A stretch of 64,000 nucleotides of DNA from Albugo candida (taxonomy: Eukaryota > Oomycota > Peronosporomycetes > Albuginales), in NCBI GenBank assembly GCA_040437565.1, contig JBDOQK010000052.1, positions 186,001 to 250,000 on the forward strand, read 5' to 3'. The notes below the pieces were generated by a model that searched no databases, was not told the origin of the DNA, and saw only the letters and a list, made by a program, of their open reading frames with translations. The position numbers and the translations under genes were made by a program. Below are positions 53,305 to 64,000 of the stretch, in pieces (position 1 is the stretch's first letter; every line of letters begins with the position of its first letter).

Positions 53305-56300
53305 TCACCTTTGATCACATCCCCTGCTGTTATATTTTGACCGACTATGTTTTGTCAGAATATTTTTTGACCGCTTCGACTTCTTCACGCTCTGCACGGA
53401 TGCAAATGTTCCTTTGACTCGAAAAGTCCATTGCATTTCATTCGTTAAGATGATGAGAGTACCAGATTGCATTTTCCCGTAAGTTGTCGGCGTGAAGGAG
53501 ACAACAAAAGTACAATGTTCAATCATCCCGTGAGCCGGAAGCGTAGCATGTTCAGGATATACAGAAAAGACCNNNNNNNNNNNNNNNNNNNNNNNNNNNN
53601 NNNNNNNNNNNNNNNNNNNNNNNNNNNNNNNNNNNNNNNNNNNNNNNNNNNNNNNNNNNNNNNNNNNNNNNNGATGCAAATGTTCCTTTGACTCGAAAAG
53701 TCCATTGCATTTCATTCGTTAAGATGATGAGAGTACCAGATTGCATTTTCCCGTAAGTTGTCGGCGTGAAGGAGACAACAAAAGTACAATGTTCAATCAT
53801 CCCGTGAGCCGGAAGCGTAGCATGTTCAGGATATACAGAAAAGACCGAGGAAGAGGTCTTATCAAATGTCGCAATACAGTCTGCTGGTTTACGGAAAAAG
53901 TTTTGTAATTGGAATTGAAAACTAGATGTCTGGTTCAAAGATGCTTCCAACGTAAATGTTTCGTCCACCGGAGGGTCCAATACGCTGATAGAGACCTCAT
54001 AACGCCATTTACCACCGGACGCTTTGGTGATAATCAAAGCGATGTTTCCATGATAAGGTCGAAATGGGTGGAAGTGCACCTGGTAAGATAATGCTGGGAT
54101 ATTAGATGATAATTCCTGGCTTGTTTGCGTATGTGAATATTGCGGATGCAATGTTAGTGCATTTTTAAAAGCTTCGACTGTAGGAAAAGTGTCCTGGGGA
54201 ATATCCCAATCCACTGAAAATGACTCCTTCTCGATATCAACGTTTCGGGGTGCGGCATATAATTTGCAATCAAACGTTTCGGTGACTTCTTTACGAGCAG
54301 AACAAGAAAGAAGGAATGGTTTTGGAATTGAGAATTCTGCCACCCCTTCAATATTGAATTCCCAGTTCATCCTCTTTGACATTACTTCCTGGCTGTGAGA
54401 AAGCACAGATCCATTTATAATCAAGCGAGCGAAATCTCGGCACACGTGTCGTGGAGTAAAAGTGATGGGGATCTGGATGGAATCAGATGCTCTGACAGTG
54501 AAATCTTTGCGCTTTAATAATAATTCGAAAGTGAGAGATTTTTCCTGGTCCGGTCCTAGCAATTTGATGGAAAGCGTCAATGGATCGTCGTAAGGGTTTG
54601 CAAAGTCAACGGTTTTAGTTGCAGGCTCACCAACATGAGCTTGTATGAGAACATATTGGACGCTAATTGGACTTGGATGCTCTGATGTAATAAATGGATT
54701 ATTCAGTGGCACCGAAATCGAATTGTTCTCTGAAGCCGTGCACTTTCCTTCAACTTGAAATTTCCAATCAGTGACAAAGTCGGGTTCAAAAAATGTTATC
54801 TCCGTGAATTCTCTTTCGTCCACAACAGATGGTTTGTATATGACGAAGATAGTTGTCTGACAACATCTCGGAACACTAATCAATGCATTTGCTTCAATCA
54901 GGTATGTGATATGATCCCGAACAATGTTTACGTCATTGGCGGGCGACTTACTGAGTGCAAAGTGAGTGGGATTAGATATGGTATACCGCAGATGCATGTC
55001 ATGATGAGCGCTCGGATTTTGAAGGAGAAGAGGTTCCGAACAATTGCTACTAATTTTGCAGCACATGGAGTTTAATCGCGTAATGTCAGAAGCGGTTGCT
55101 TGCAGTAGAAGACGATACCAAAACTCTCCAATTTCTTCGTTTTCAAAAACCATTTCCCCACTTGAAAAGGTTTTGCTGGTTCCTGAATTTGTTTCGCGCA
55201 GGGGAGTATACACTAGGCTATAAACCCCTGAGTCGTGTGCGCTGATGGTCATTGTACTGTCACCAGATAAATCCCTTCTTTTTCTTTCCTCGTTGGGTTG
55301 TAATTCTTGCTCAATCTTGACTGCAAATGTCACCGCATGCGGCAATGGATTTGCAAGAGTAATTTCGACTCCGATTGGTGTTCGAGCTTTTGTTACCATC
55401 TCAAGTTGATCCCGAGGCTTAGGGCGAGAAACTACTGCTTCAAATGTGTACCATACAATTTCACCTGTGGCGGGTTCAACGCTAGTAAATGTAATGGTAC
55501 CGAGATATTTACCGCTCCTAAGAGGACTGAATGTCAATTCATATCGTGCTTTCTCCGCGTGAGCTGGAATTAAAAGTGTCGGCTCCCCGACAATTTGAGG
55601 GATATCGGAATCGACATCATATCGCTGGGACTGGATTCTTACGTTCCCCTCTATTGGAACCCGAGGTACAAAAATCTCTAGCACAACGCTGTTCTGGGCA
55701 GCACAGTTCACAACGATACAATCCTGGGCTAAAGGAATTTCAATCTTGCCGCGAAGCCTGAACTCGAAAATCTGGCTTGTATTTTTATTTGTAATGGTTA
55801 GAAGTGACGTTGTTTCTGATAGTTTTTTCGTATATGTCTGTTGGGGAGCAAATGTGAGGGGATACATCACCGTCTGCTTCGAGGGCACGATCAGTGTGGG
55901 AGGTCCGGAGAACATACATCTTGTTGTAGAGGATGTGAATTTTGCTTCAAGCGACCACACTTCGGTCGAAGAATTCTTGATTGGAATTTCCTGCACAGTC
56001 TTTTGGCGAGCTGGTGTGATAAATTCCAGGATAGTGTGCATGCTAGGTTCTTTCACGTTCACAATTATCTCGTACACTCGACAATCACATGAGCCTTGAC
56101 ATGGTGCATTTAGTGATAATGACTGTAATGAGAGAATGGTAGATAAGCGCCCAGGGCTCTTCGGCTCTATCGAAAATGTAATGCTTTGGGTCGAGCAATC
56201 TCCTGAACTCATGGTTGATCGAGGTGCGACGATGCGAGCAAGAGTCGACTTTCCATGTGATTTGAATACACGAGAAACCATTTTGGCTTCATCGTCGCCA

Positions 56301-59300
56301 TATTTCGTTGTTGAAACTGTTGATGATGGAACCGGCTTAAAATGGGGAGAGTCAAAGTTGACGGAGAACTGCTGACATTGATGATGTTGTTCTTCGCAAA
56401 TCATCAGGCTATCACGTAGCCGCGACTTCTGAAATCCCACCCCCCATTGTAAATATGTATTATTACGCTCCAGTAGGGCTCCTATTGCTTTTGATAGAAT
56501 CGCATTTCTTTGAGGAAATATGAGCTCACGAACTATTTTATGAGCTTGAAAATGATTAGATCCATCTGGATATCCGATTGGCTCGAGAGTGACTTCGATT
56601 GTCTCCAGAGGTGCAGGCATGTGCGTAGACGCATCCACCCTAATCATGAATTCCCCCACGTGTTCATCGATAAATATGAGATAGCAAGTGTAATCGCCCA
56701 ATTGTAGTGGGAGAAAATCAAGCTGTAATTGATAGGTACTCGGTAGTGGTGACACAGATTCTTCAGAAGCTTTAGAGCGCATTGCCAACGTCACTGCAGA
56801 AGGAGCTATACTTTGTGGTGCTAAAAGTAGCTGCTTCAGCGTGAGCGCTTTAGATTTAAGCAAGATTGCCGATGCACTCATTTCAGGAAGATAAAAGGCT
56901 GCTTGAGATTTTAGACAGCCTTCTGTATCAACATCGTTCTTAGGGTCAATCTCCGAGAATGATCTGAGGTGTTGCTTCTTCTTTGTTGGTACCCGCGTGC
57001 ATTGAGTTGAGAGGGCTGATGATGATGGAGTACTTTCTAGTAGATAAAGCTTGAAATCGGTGTTTCTATCAAAAGGATTTTCGATCTCAATTGTGGAAGA
57101 GATTTTTTCATACAAACGGCCTTCAATATTTATCATACGCTGTGGTGTGCGATACTGTATGGATGTTTCAAGCTGAAATACTAAAGGAGCGGGACGTCCA
57201 CTCGAGTCTGCGCTGACATTAGAGGTGGGTTGGAAAATGAGAATTGCAGACTCTTTCCGTACGAAATGACTTTGGCACTGTACTAGAAAAGAGAGTACTT
57301 GATGAGGTGCAAGAGTGACCTGGGTTATTGGTATTGAGAAAGGACCGCATTTGCATTCCGACGACACACCCAATTTATCTATAACATCAGTGATAGACTG
57401 CATCCGAACATTATACACGACTGGTCCGGTAGCATTAGCGTTCCTTAACTCCATGCATTTTTCGATAAGCTCCCCGCATCTTCCTTCAAATTTGATGACT
57501 TCTTTGGGAAGGTATTCTGGAAGATGCTTATATAAGTGCAGTAAAAGAAGAACTATCTCACGACCATTAAGGCTGGAGATCACAGGCACTATAAGCGCTG
57601 TATTCTCCTGAGTTATTTGAGCTTCCCCCTCTTCTTCAGCTGCAACACGTAAACCGTAGTCAAGATCTAGGGATTCCAATATCTTCACTACTTTATCCTC
57701 TGGTCGTGTTGTATCTGCTTTGAGGGACCCATAAGTAATGGTCTCCTCGGACTCCTTTTCAGGCAATGAGAAACACCGATATTCTTCTGCATCCATACGT
57801 ATCGATGGAATATATGCTACCAAAAGGTGGAAAAGAATTTTCCCGTCCCTAAAGTCTTTATTGAAATCCAAAATCAAGAGATTAGATTGCTTTGTATATC
57901 CAGGTAACGACCCAATGCTACTTTGAACCCACTCCAATAGCATCAACTCGCCGTTGCTATAGACATTGCTGCTTGCCGTGTTTGAGGTATCTCTCTTAAT
58001 GAGCGGGTGGGGTTCCAATCGAAAAAGAACGAATATTTTCAATATCTGGTATATCAGCTTCATCCAGGCTAATGACGTGGTTTGGTTCCATTGTGACAAT
58101 ATACTCTCACTGATGGCTAATTTACAACTACGCTGAGATACGCTTGAACAAACATTTTTTGAGATATCCCTTTTACTATCAGTGAAGCCTCGTCTAGCGA
58201 CTTGATTTGATGTTTTCAGATCACCCCGTTTCACCAGGGTTGGTTCAATGATACCTTTCTCCTTAGCTTTCATGAAGAGATCAAATGGAAGAAGATCAAC
58301 CGGGTTGATATCTGGGAGCATTGCTCCCTTAGAGCGAAGAAACTGTACAATACTTCGATAAAAAGTGAGCCAAGCGGTCATGCTGTCCGATGGCTTATTA
58401 AAGCTTGCGGGAGGGACTGGAAAATCCAACGGAGGGCTTGATCCAAAGCAGAATTTCCCAATGTCGGTCCAGATTCTCTCGTTTTCGACCAAGTCTAATG
58501 GGAGCTCTCGGATTTTGTACTGGTGAAAAACATTTCTGTTTAGATAGTTGATGAGCCGTTGTGTCTCTGAAGTACTAAAAGCCTCGCTGTGTAATATTGC
58601 TGCTACTGACAAATTCATGCTGTTGCGTGGTCTACTGTTTTCTTTTGAGCTCTCTTGAAGCTTATGATGTTGATCAGCGATACCTGGAAAAGAGGCATCA
58701 AGACAGGATAGCAACTCTGCCTGTATTTGCTCAACTGATAGCATTTGGATATTAGAATTGCGATAAGTTGGATTGCTGAAAAAGCCAAACAATTTGCCTT
58801 GATTTTTTCCAGTCAACATTTTGTTAGGTACAAAAGCTCCCAAACTCTCGATGTGGGATATCAAGAGCGCAGCTTGCGTTGGGTCTTGCTTCTTGCTAAT
58901 GATGTCTTGAATTTTGAAAAGAAGAGGTCGACTATCGACGACAGTTTGATGCTGAAAGAAAGTGAAGTTGGTCCATATACTATTCTCCGTCACTCCGGTT
59001 GCCCGAATTCCGTAAGTGTGGCCATTTTGATCGAGAAAATCAATTTCGGTTTCGAACGCGATCCCTTTGCTTGCAGTGAAGGATATGACTACAGGAAGAC
59101 GTAAACAAGACTGGTTCAACACATTCCCTTCTGGAAAGGTAAGCAGCAGAGGTACAGAATTTGTATCAATTCTGACACGGGTTAAAAGTTCCAGATGCTC
59201 GTAGCCATGATTAACGATCCAAAATACAGCTGAAGAAGTCATTTGCAAAGGTACAGGTGGCAAATTTACTGTCAAATTGCGGGTCTTTTCAGCATTCTCG

Positions 59301-62300
59301 TTGGAACTATCACACTCAGTGAGAGAAAATTCAATGTGAGGAAATTGACCATGACCATGTAATTCCAGATCCATGTAGTAGTCATTATCAACGTAAACGG
59401 TCAGCCCTTCAAAATGATACATCTCATCCTTTAATGGGTGAAAGCTGAATTGGATAACATTTTCTTCCAGTGGAGCCAAGTCTCCATTTTCTGGAGCCAT
59501 GTGAAATACCTTGCTGTACTTCCCACTCGACCGCAGATTCTTAATGTCAATATACCACTTGATAAACGAGCTCTCTTTGTTTCGGATCAGTAAGGATTTT
59601 GTGAAGGAGCATCGGCGCATGGAGGGTTCACGAGGAATGAGACAGGTACCGAAATCAACAATTGAGGAGGAAAACGCAATGCGAGGGCAGATAGATTTTG
59701 CAGAAACAAAAAATTTGATATATGGTACCCGTTTGGAAAGCAATGTCGCCGTGTTTTGACAAGCAGATGTGAAGAAGATGTGCACGGGTACCATATTGTA
59801 TGTATTTGTTTCATTCTCGACCGGTGCAAACCTCAAATCGATGGAAATTGCAGACTTCCCTTGAATGGATATCTTGTACATTGACGTTAGTCCCCGTTTC
59901 TCTTGCAGCTGTATTGGATCCAAAGAATATGACATCGCTTCGTCTATCGGATGTGGTCGGACCTCAGCAGAAAATTCAGAAAATCGTCGTTCAGATATAC
60001 CGGTCGCAGATTCCAACGAGCTAAGATCCAGCAATAATGACGTCTTGACTTCACTAAAATTCTTCAGAGGGAGAACTCGATGAGCAATACCTCCAGCCAC
60101 AACATTCCCATATTCGATATTGTTTTTATTTTGAGTTATTTGATCGGACTGAATCTTCACGTCAGGTACGACAAAGTTGGCCAAGACAGGAATCTGAAGC
60201 GTCATTCCACCACGAATCTCTATGTATAGCAATGCATTCTTCACCTTTTCAGCTGGAGAAATTCCAGTCATTTCTAATCGAATTTCTTTGCATTCTCGTG
60301 CTCCAAGTGAGAGAATAGAAGGAGTAACTCGCATGCTCAAAGAAGTGGCTTGTAAGACTGGATGTATGCTAGTGTATGCCACAAGAAAAGAATATTCCGC
60401 TGCATCCGAGCTTGAACCATCATGATCACTTTCATTTCGCAGCAAAATTGACTTTTCTACCCTTACACCAACTTGGACATCACCAAAATCAACAGTCTTC
60501 GGTATAACAGCACAGGCTAGAATTTTATTTGTGGCTGAGCAAAACACACGGGTACGCCTCCCACCAATAATCTCAAGTTCAAATGTTGTTTGAAAAGTGG
60601 ACTGTGCTTGGATTGTTGGAACATACGTAAACATGCATTGCAGCGATTCTTTTTGGTTTAAAGTACCAGAACTCGGATGTATTTGAAACGGACAGGGGAC
60701 TACTTTGCTAGATTTTTTTTCCGGCTGCGATATATCGATCAAGGATGAATTTATCTGTCTGTTTGGATTCTCCACCAGCTCAGTCTTCATATGGTGCCAG
60801 ACAAATGGAGCTTTTGAATTAGACAAATTATCCAGAAGAACGGGCCTTTCAAGAGTTCGATTCACGTCGTCCAATGCAAACTCAAAATGTAAGGTGCAAG
60901 GTGTAGCGAGAACATCTAATGGAACCACTTCAGCCATTATTGACAGCTGACGCGTATGCTTGCCATTGATTGTATATGTAAGGGGCTTGTGTATTACCTG
61001 TTCACGGGAAGAGCTATAGACAAGGTCGAATCCAGCCACCGTGTGAGGCGGAATGACTTGTGAATCTAAGTTGGATCTGGCTACAAGGTCATTACTTTTT
61101 TCGACAGTATCAGGTTTGAATGAACCAAGGTGCAGTGTTACCTTTATATGCTGTTGTAAATCGTTAAATACTGTAAAAGATCGTATGGAACTCGAATTAA
61201 CGCTCATTTTTCCAAAATAAATTACGTTTGGTCCGCTAATGACGTGGTCCAATTGCTCCGTGTCCAGTGTTTCTTCGCATTCTTTCATTTCGTTTGCTGT
61301 TGTTGGTTTTGATTTGTATTTTTTGATAATGAATTTTTCCTCATCAAATGATGTGTGAGCCTTATTCCGTCCTTCGATTGTCTCCTGCTGATTAGTCGGT
61401 GACCTAGCAGACAAGTAGACTGAGGAATTCAGCTCCTTGATGAAACGGGGAACATCAATTTCTGGAGCCTTCATGCCACCTTGAGGAATCATTCCCAAAT
61501 CAATGTAGTCATCGGTCTCAAGTGATTTGTAATGTACTGACTTATTTTTCCTATCACGATCGAGTCGAGAGTGCACAAGGTACCTATGGTATCGTTCACG
61601 GTGCTCTGATCTTTGAACAAACTCTTTCACGGAAAATGATAAATGAGAGTGCTGATTTGATTCTGGAAGAATTATTGGTGCGGTGTTCTCCGATCCTAAC
61701 CTCTTGTGCAATGGCAAGCGGTGAAATCGTGATTCGTTTTTTACTTTTGCTCTCAAGATATCGTCCGAATGAATAAATTTATATGTTGGTTTGACGTTTT
61801 GTAGATGAACTTGTGTCCCACTTAAAAGATCACCGCCTGTTTGCTTGGTATAAAAACTTTCCGACGTGGTCACACTACTACTTGACTGACCTTGTGTAAA
61901 CAGTTTTAGCTGAAATATACCACCTTGTATGTCAATCATGATCTCTTTTTTAAATATTCCAAGTTGTTTAGGCGCAAAGCTCAAAATGATTGATTGAGAC
62001 TGTAAGCTTTCGAGCCAAAGCGTCGATGGATGGATAGAAAAATGGGGTGGTCTTACAAAACTGAGACGTGTTGCAAGTCTAGAATGATTTTTGATAGTCA
62101 AGATCATATCTCTGTGACCATGACATTCCACTGTACCAAAATTGTAGCTAGACAACAACGGTGATACTTCCAAAATGGGTACAAATATCTCAGCGCTGAC
62201 TTCCAAAGTTAAATCTTCTACCGATCCACGACTGGTACTGTCTCCAAACCGGAAAGATACAAAGGCATTCATGAATTTTCCACCACTAAGCTCCACAAGA

Positions 62301-63514
62301 AGATTTGTACGTCTTGTCACTGAATCAGGTTCACTCCCATTGTCCTGCTCAGCGCACTGACGCAATGCTCGTTGTACTGCGTGATTGTGTGCTTCAAAAT
62401 CCAATACTCGAGACTGTAAGATAAAATGTATCGGAATTTCGACAAAGGGATCAATGACTCCCCGAGATGGAGCAACTCTTATTTCCTTTCCTTTTTCAAT
62501 AGGATTTATACCAGCGGTCGATGTCTTTCCCATTGTAGCTGATAAAAGCTTGCAGTTTCCACAGCCGTCTTCATCACCAAGTTGATCGGAACTTCGATTA
62601 GAGGTGATGCTCGTGTAAAATGATAGTGGCTTCGGTCCATTATTTCGCAAAATGGCACTTACGCTTTGACCTTCTCCAGCAAAAATTGAGCCAAAACAGA
62701 CCGCTTTAAGTGGTTCATTACATTTTAGCAATTTACCGTCTGGGTTAGCGTATAATAAATCAATAGTGTGCTCCATCACGACTGCTGCAAGATCAACGAC
62801 CTTTTCAACAAAACTTGCTGATGGTATGTTTGTCTGCCTCTCTTGAAAGCGTACACGTAGTAAGCGACGTAAAGGTCCCAACTCCCGACCGAAAATCTCT
62901 ACCTTGACAGGTAGATGTTCAAATGGCCTGAGTATGCCACACCTAGGCGCAATAGTAATGACTTCTGAGTTTACGTCGAAGGAATTTGCGTCGGGTGAAA
63001 CGAGGCTGACTTTGAAAGTAGTGTCATGATCATTTAAATTCCGAATCTCCACTGCTCGAGAAGCTCGACTATTGAGAACAACTTTACCCAGATCGCACAA
63101 CGAAGGTGTTATCTCCACGTTAAGCGAAAGAGAATTTGCTTTCAAGCAAACATTAACGCTCCTTCCATCCTCAATCTTGACTTGCAAGTTGTCCCAACTC
63201 GACGATGCAGTGTTGACTAGATTGTCAAGGGGATGCTTGTTGCCTTCATCAAATTGTTCATTCACGACGAATGCGACATCATATTCTATGCATAGCCCTG
63301 GTGAAAGTGCGATTGTTGGATTACAAATTTTTCTCACATCGTCTCCTTTATATAGTAATGTGAATGATGATGCCAATGAAGGAGGTTTAATTTTAAATCG
63401 TACTGTCTTGTTACTGGTGTTTCGAACGACAATTCTGGAAATGTAGCGAATGTTACAGCGCACATGATCGAACTCAATATTCAGCGGAGAGATACGAAGC
63501 GGAAAGTCGTCCAT
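53305..63514 (-). CDS. CFAP47: CFAP47-like ciliary central-apparatus protein
   Basis: A 10.2 kb intron-free gene with its ATG at 63512-63514. CFAP47 is a very large protein of the axonemal central apparatus required for motility. The protein is mostly tandem immunoglobulin-like MSP/ASH-type beta domains (recurring patterns such as VDFGDVQVGVRVEKSILLRN, FGKMSVNSSSIRSFTVFND and IDFGTCLIPREP variants), with one calponin-homology region at about residues 1850-2005 (LLEWVQSSIG, LILDFNKDFRDGKILFHLLV, IVLLLLHLYKHLPEYLP), the layout known for CFAP47/CHDC2. A 100-N gap at 53573-53672 lies near the 3' end with a 174 bp repeated flank. Merging the overlap gives exactly 3,311 aa (human about 3,190) ending in a basic tail. 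The gap breaks the raw frame, so uncollapsed models lose the last about 45 residues. Confidence 0.9.
53399..53846. repeat. Identical 174 bp flanks around gap 53573-53672 in CFAP47
   Basis: Bases 53399-53572 recur at 53673-53846. The repeat plus gap is 274 bases, not a multiple of three, so the frame breaks unless merged. Confidence 0.93.
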
Positions 63515-63656
63515 AATACTTCTAAAATCATGTCAAGTAATAGCCTCTTTGTGTCTCTTCAAGATGATGCCTCTTTGCAGCTAAAACCGTGTGGCATCGT
63601 GATTGTTGACTAGCTTGTGAGGTCGTAAATATACGTCATTGAAAAAAAGCGGATCG

Positions 63657-63818
63657 ATGCATTATAGGAAGCCATGTCCGGCGATTCTATTTTGTTCAAG
63701 TTGCAGAGGAGAGCTTCTGCAATCTTGCTTTCGGCCTTATGTATTCAGTCGCTTTGAGGATATGCTGCCGCTATTATTGGATTCGGCTGGCGATTCGTCT
63801 CCAAACGTGTTAAAATAA
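63657..63818 (+). CDS. Possible short gene or first exon, unrecognised
   Basis: A 53-codon frame starting at an ATG divergent from CFAP47 (142 bp from its start). It begins MHYRKPCPAILFCSSCRGEL, with cysteines spaced like a small zinc site, and continues FRPYVFSRFEDMLPLLLD. Another ATG frame overlaps it from 63674. It may be the first exon of a gene running out of the window. No family assigned. Confidence 0.25.
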   Translation: MHYRKPCPAILFCSSCRGELLQSCFRPYVFSRFEDMLPLLLDSAGDSSPNVLK

Positions 63819-64000
63819 TGTTGCTCGTGCAAAATGATGAGTTCGGTTTCCTCATTGTCTCGACAACTTCGTCAGAATGTGAAGCTATTCGGACCGTTTG
63901 CGGGTAGACAGCTCGGCATTTCTCTTTCTGAATTAAACAAGATAATTTTATATAACAATAAGCTAATTTATTGACTGTGTCACAAAGATAATCGGACCAC
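63819..64000. other. Right edge, nothing supported
   Basis: The last about 180 bases contain only short frames. They could hold later exons of the small frame at 63657, but no splice pattern is convincing. Confidence 0.4.

Noticed and set aside
53148-53417. A plus-strand gene of 89 residues near the CFAP47 end
   Set aside because: It overlaps the CFAP47 C-terminal coding sequence antisense and has no conserved content.
1-64000. tRNA, rRNA or CRISPR features
   Set aside because: No cloverleaf-like T-loop/acceptor pairs, ribosomal signatures or spaced direct repeats were seen by eye; a tRNAscan-type search would be decisive.

Overview
The window is nuclear DNA from a eukaryote with compact, intron-poor genes. 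It is most likely a zoospore-forming oomycete, and Albugo or a close relative is my best guess (inference, not proven here). The evidence is oomycete-style domain combinations (START-FYVE-GAF, TKL kinase-PH-SAM, a tandem cyclic-nucleotide-gated channel), tiny GT-AG introns (mostly 43-77 nt), intergenic spacers often under 150 bp, and several genes for motile cilia and basal bodies (axonemal dynein heavy chain, POC1, CFAP47).

Layout, left to right. A tandem ion-channel gene is cut by the left edge. It is followed by LTV1 (-), a cytochrome b561 (-), a FAM21/WASHC2-like gene (+), a START-FYVE-GAF protein (-), a 2.7 kb gene-poor stretch, a TUP1-like WD40 corepressor (+), a 13 kb inner-arm-type dynein heavy chain (-), a glutathione S-transferase (-), SNRNP27 (+), a WW-IQ-LRR protein (-), POC1 (-), an unrecognised membrane protein with helical repeats (+), a 2 kb gene-poor stretch, a kinesin-1-like motor (-), a further 2.4 kb sparse stretch, an Ariadne-type RBR E3 ligase (+), a TKL kinase with PH and SAM domains (-), a RINT1/TIP20-like tether (+), a 10 kb CFAP47 gene (-), and a short unassigned right end. 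Three spacers of about 2-2.7 kb stand out against otherwise tight packing.

Assembly quality matters for reading this window. There are eleven runs of exactly 100 N. At eight of them the sequence just before the gap is repeated just after it, over 15 bp to about 1.46 kb. These look like overlapping contig ends that were never merged, not tandem duplications. Collapsing each overlap gives a whole number of codons in the dynein (4,235 aa), CFAP47 (3,311 aa) and TUP1 (673 aa) genes. Two of the longer overlaps differ by a few percent, which suggests unmerged haplotypes. The apparent second kinase gene at about 48.7-49.3 kb is explained the same way.

The genes do not form one pathway. Shared themes are the flagellum and centriole (dynein, POC1, CFAP47), membrane traffic (WASHC2-like, RINT1, FYVE protein, kinesin), and ribosome or spliceosome housekeeping (LTV1, SNRNP27). 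I saw no rRNA or tRNA gene, CRISPR array or recognisable mobile element. The observations most worth following are the non-canonical pore filters of the tandem channel, an in-frame TAG inside an otherwise intact LRR gene, a homopolymer frameshift in the kinesin, an LTV1 first exon made only of the start codon, a possible hidden 3' exon of the WASHC2-like gene, and the unrecognised helical-repeat protein.
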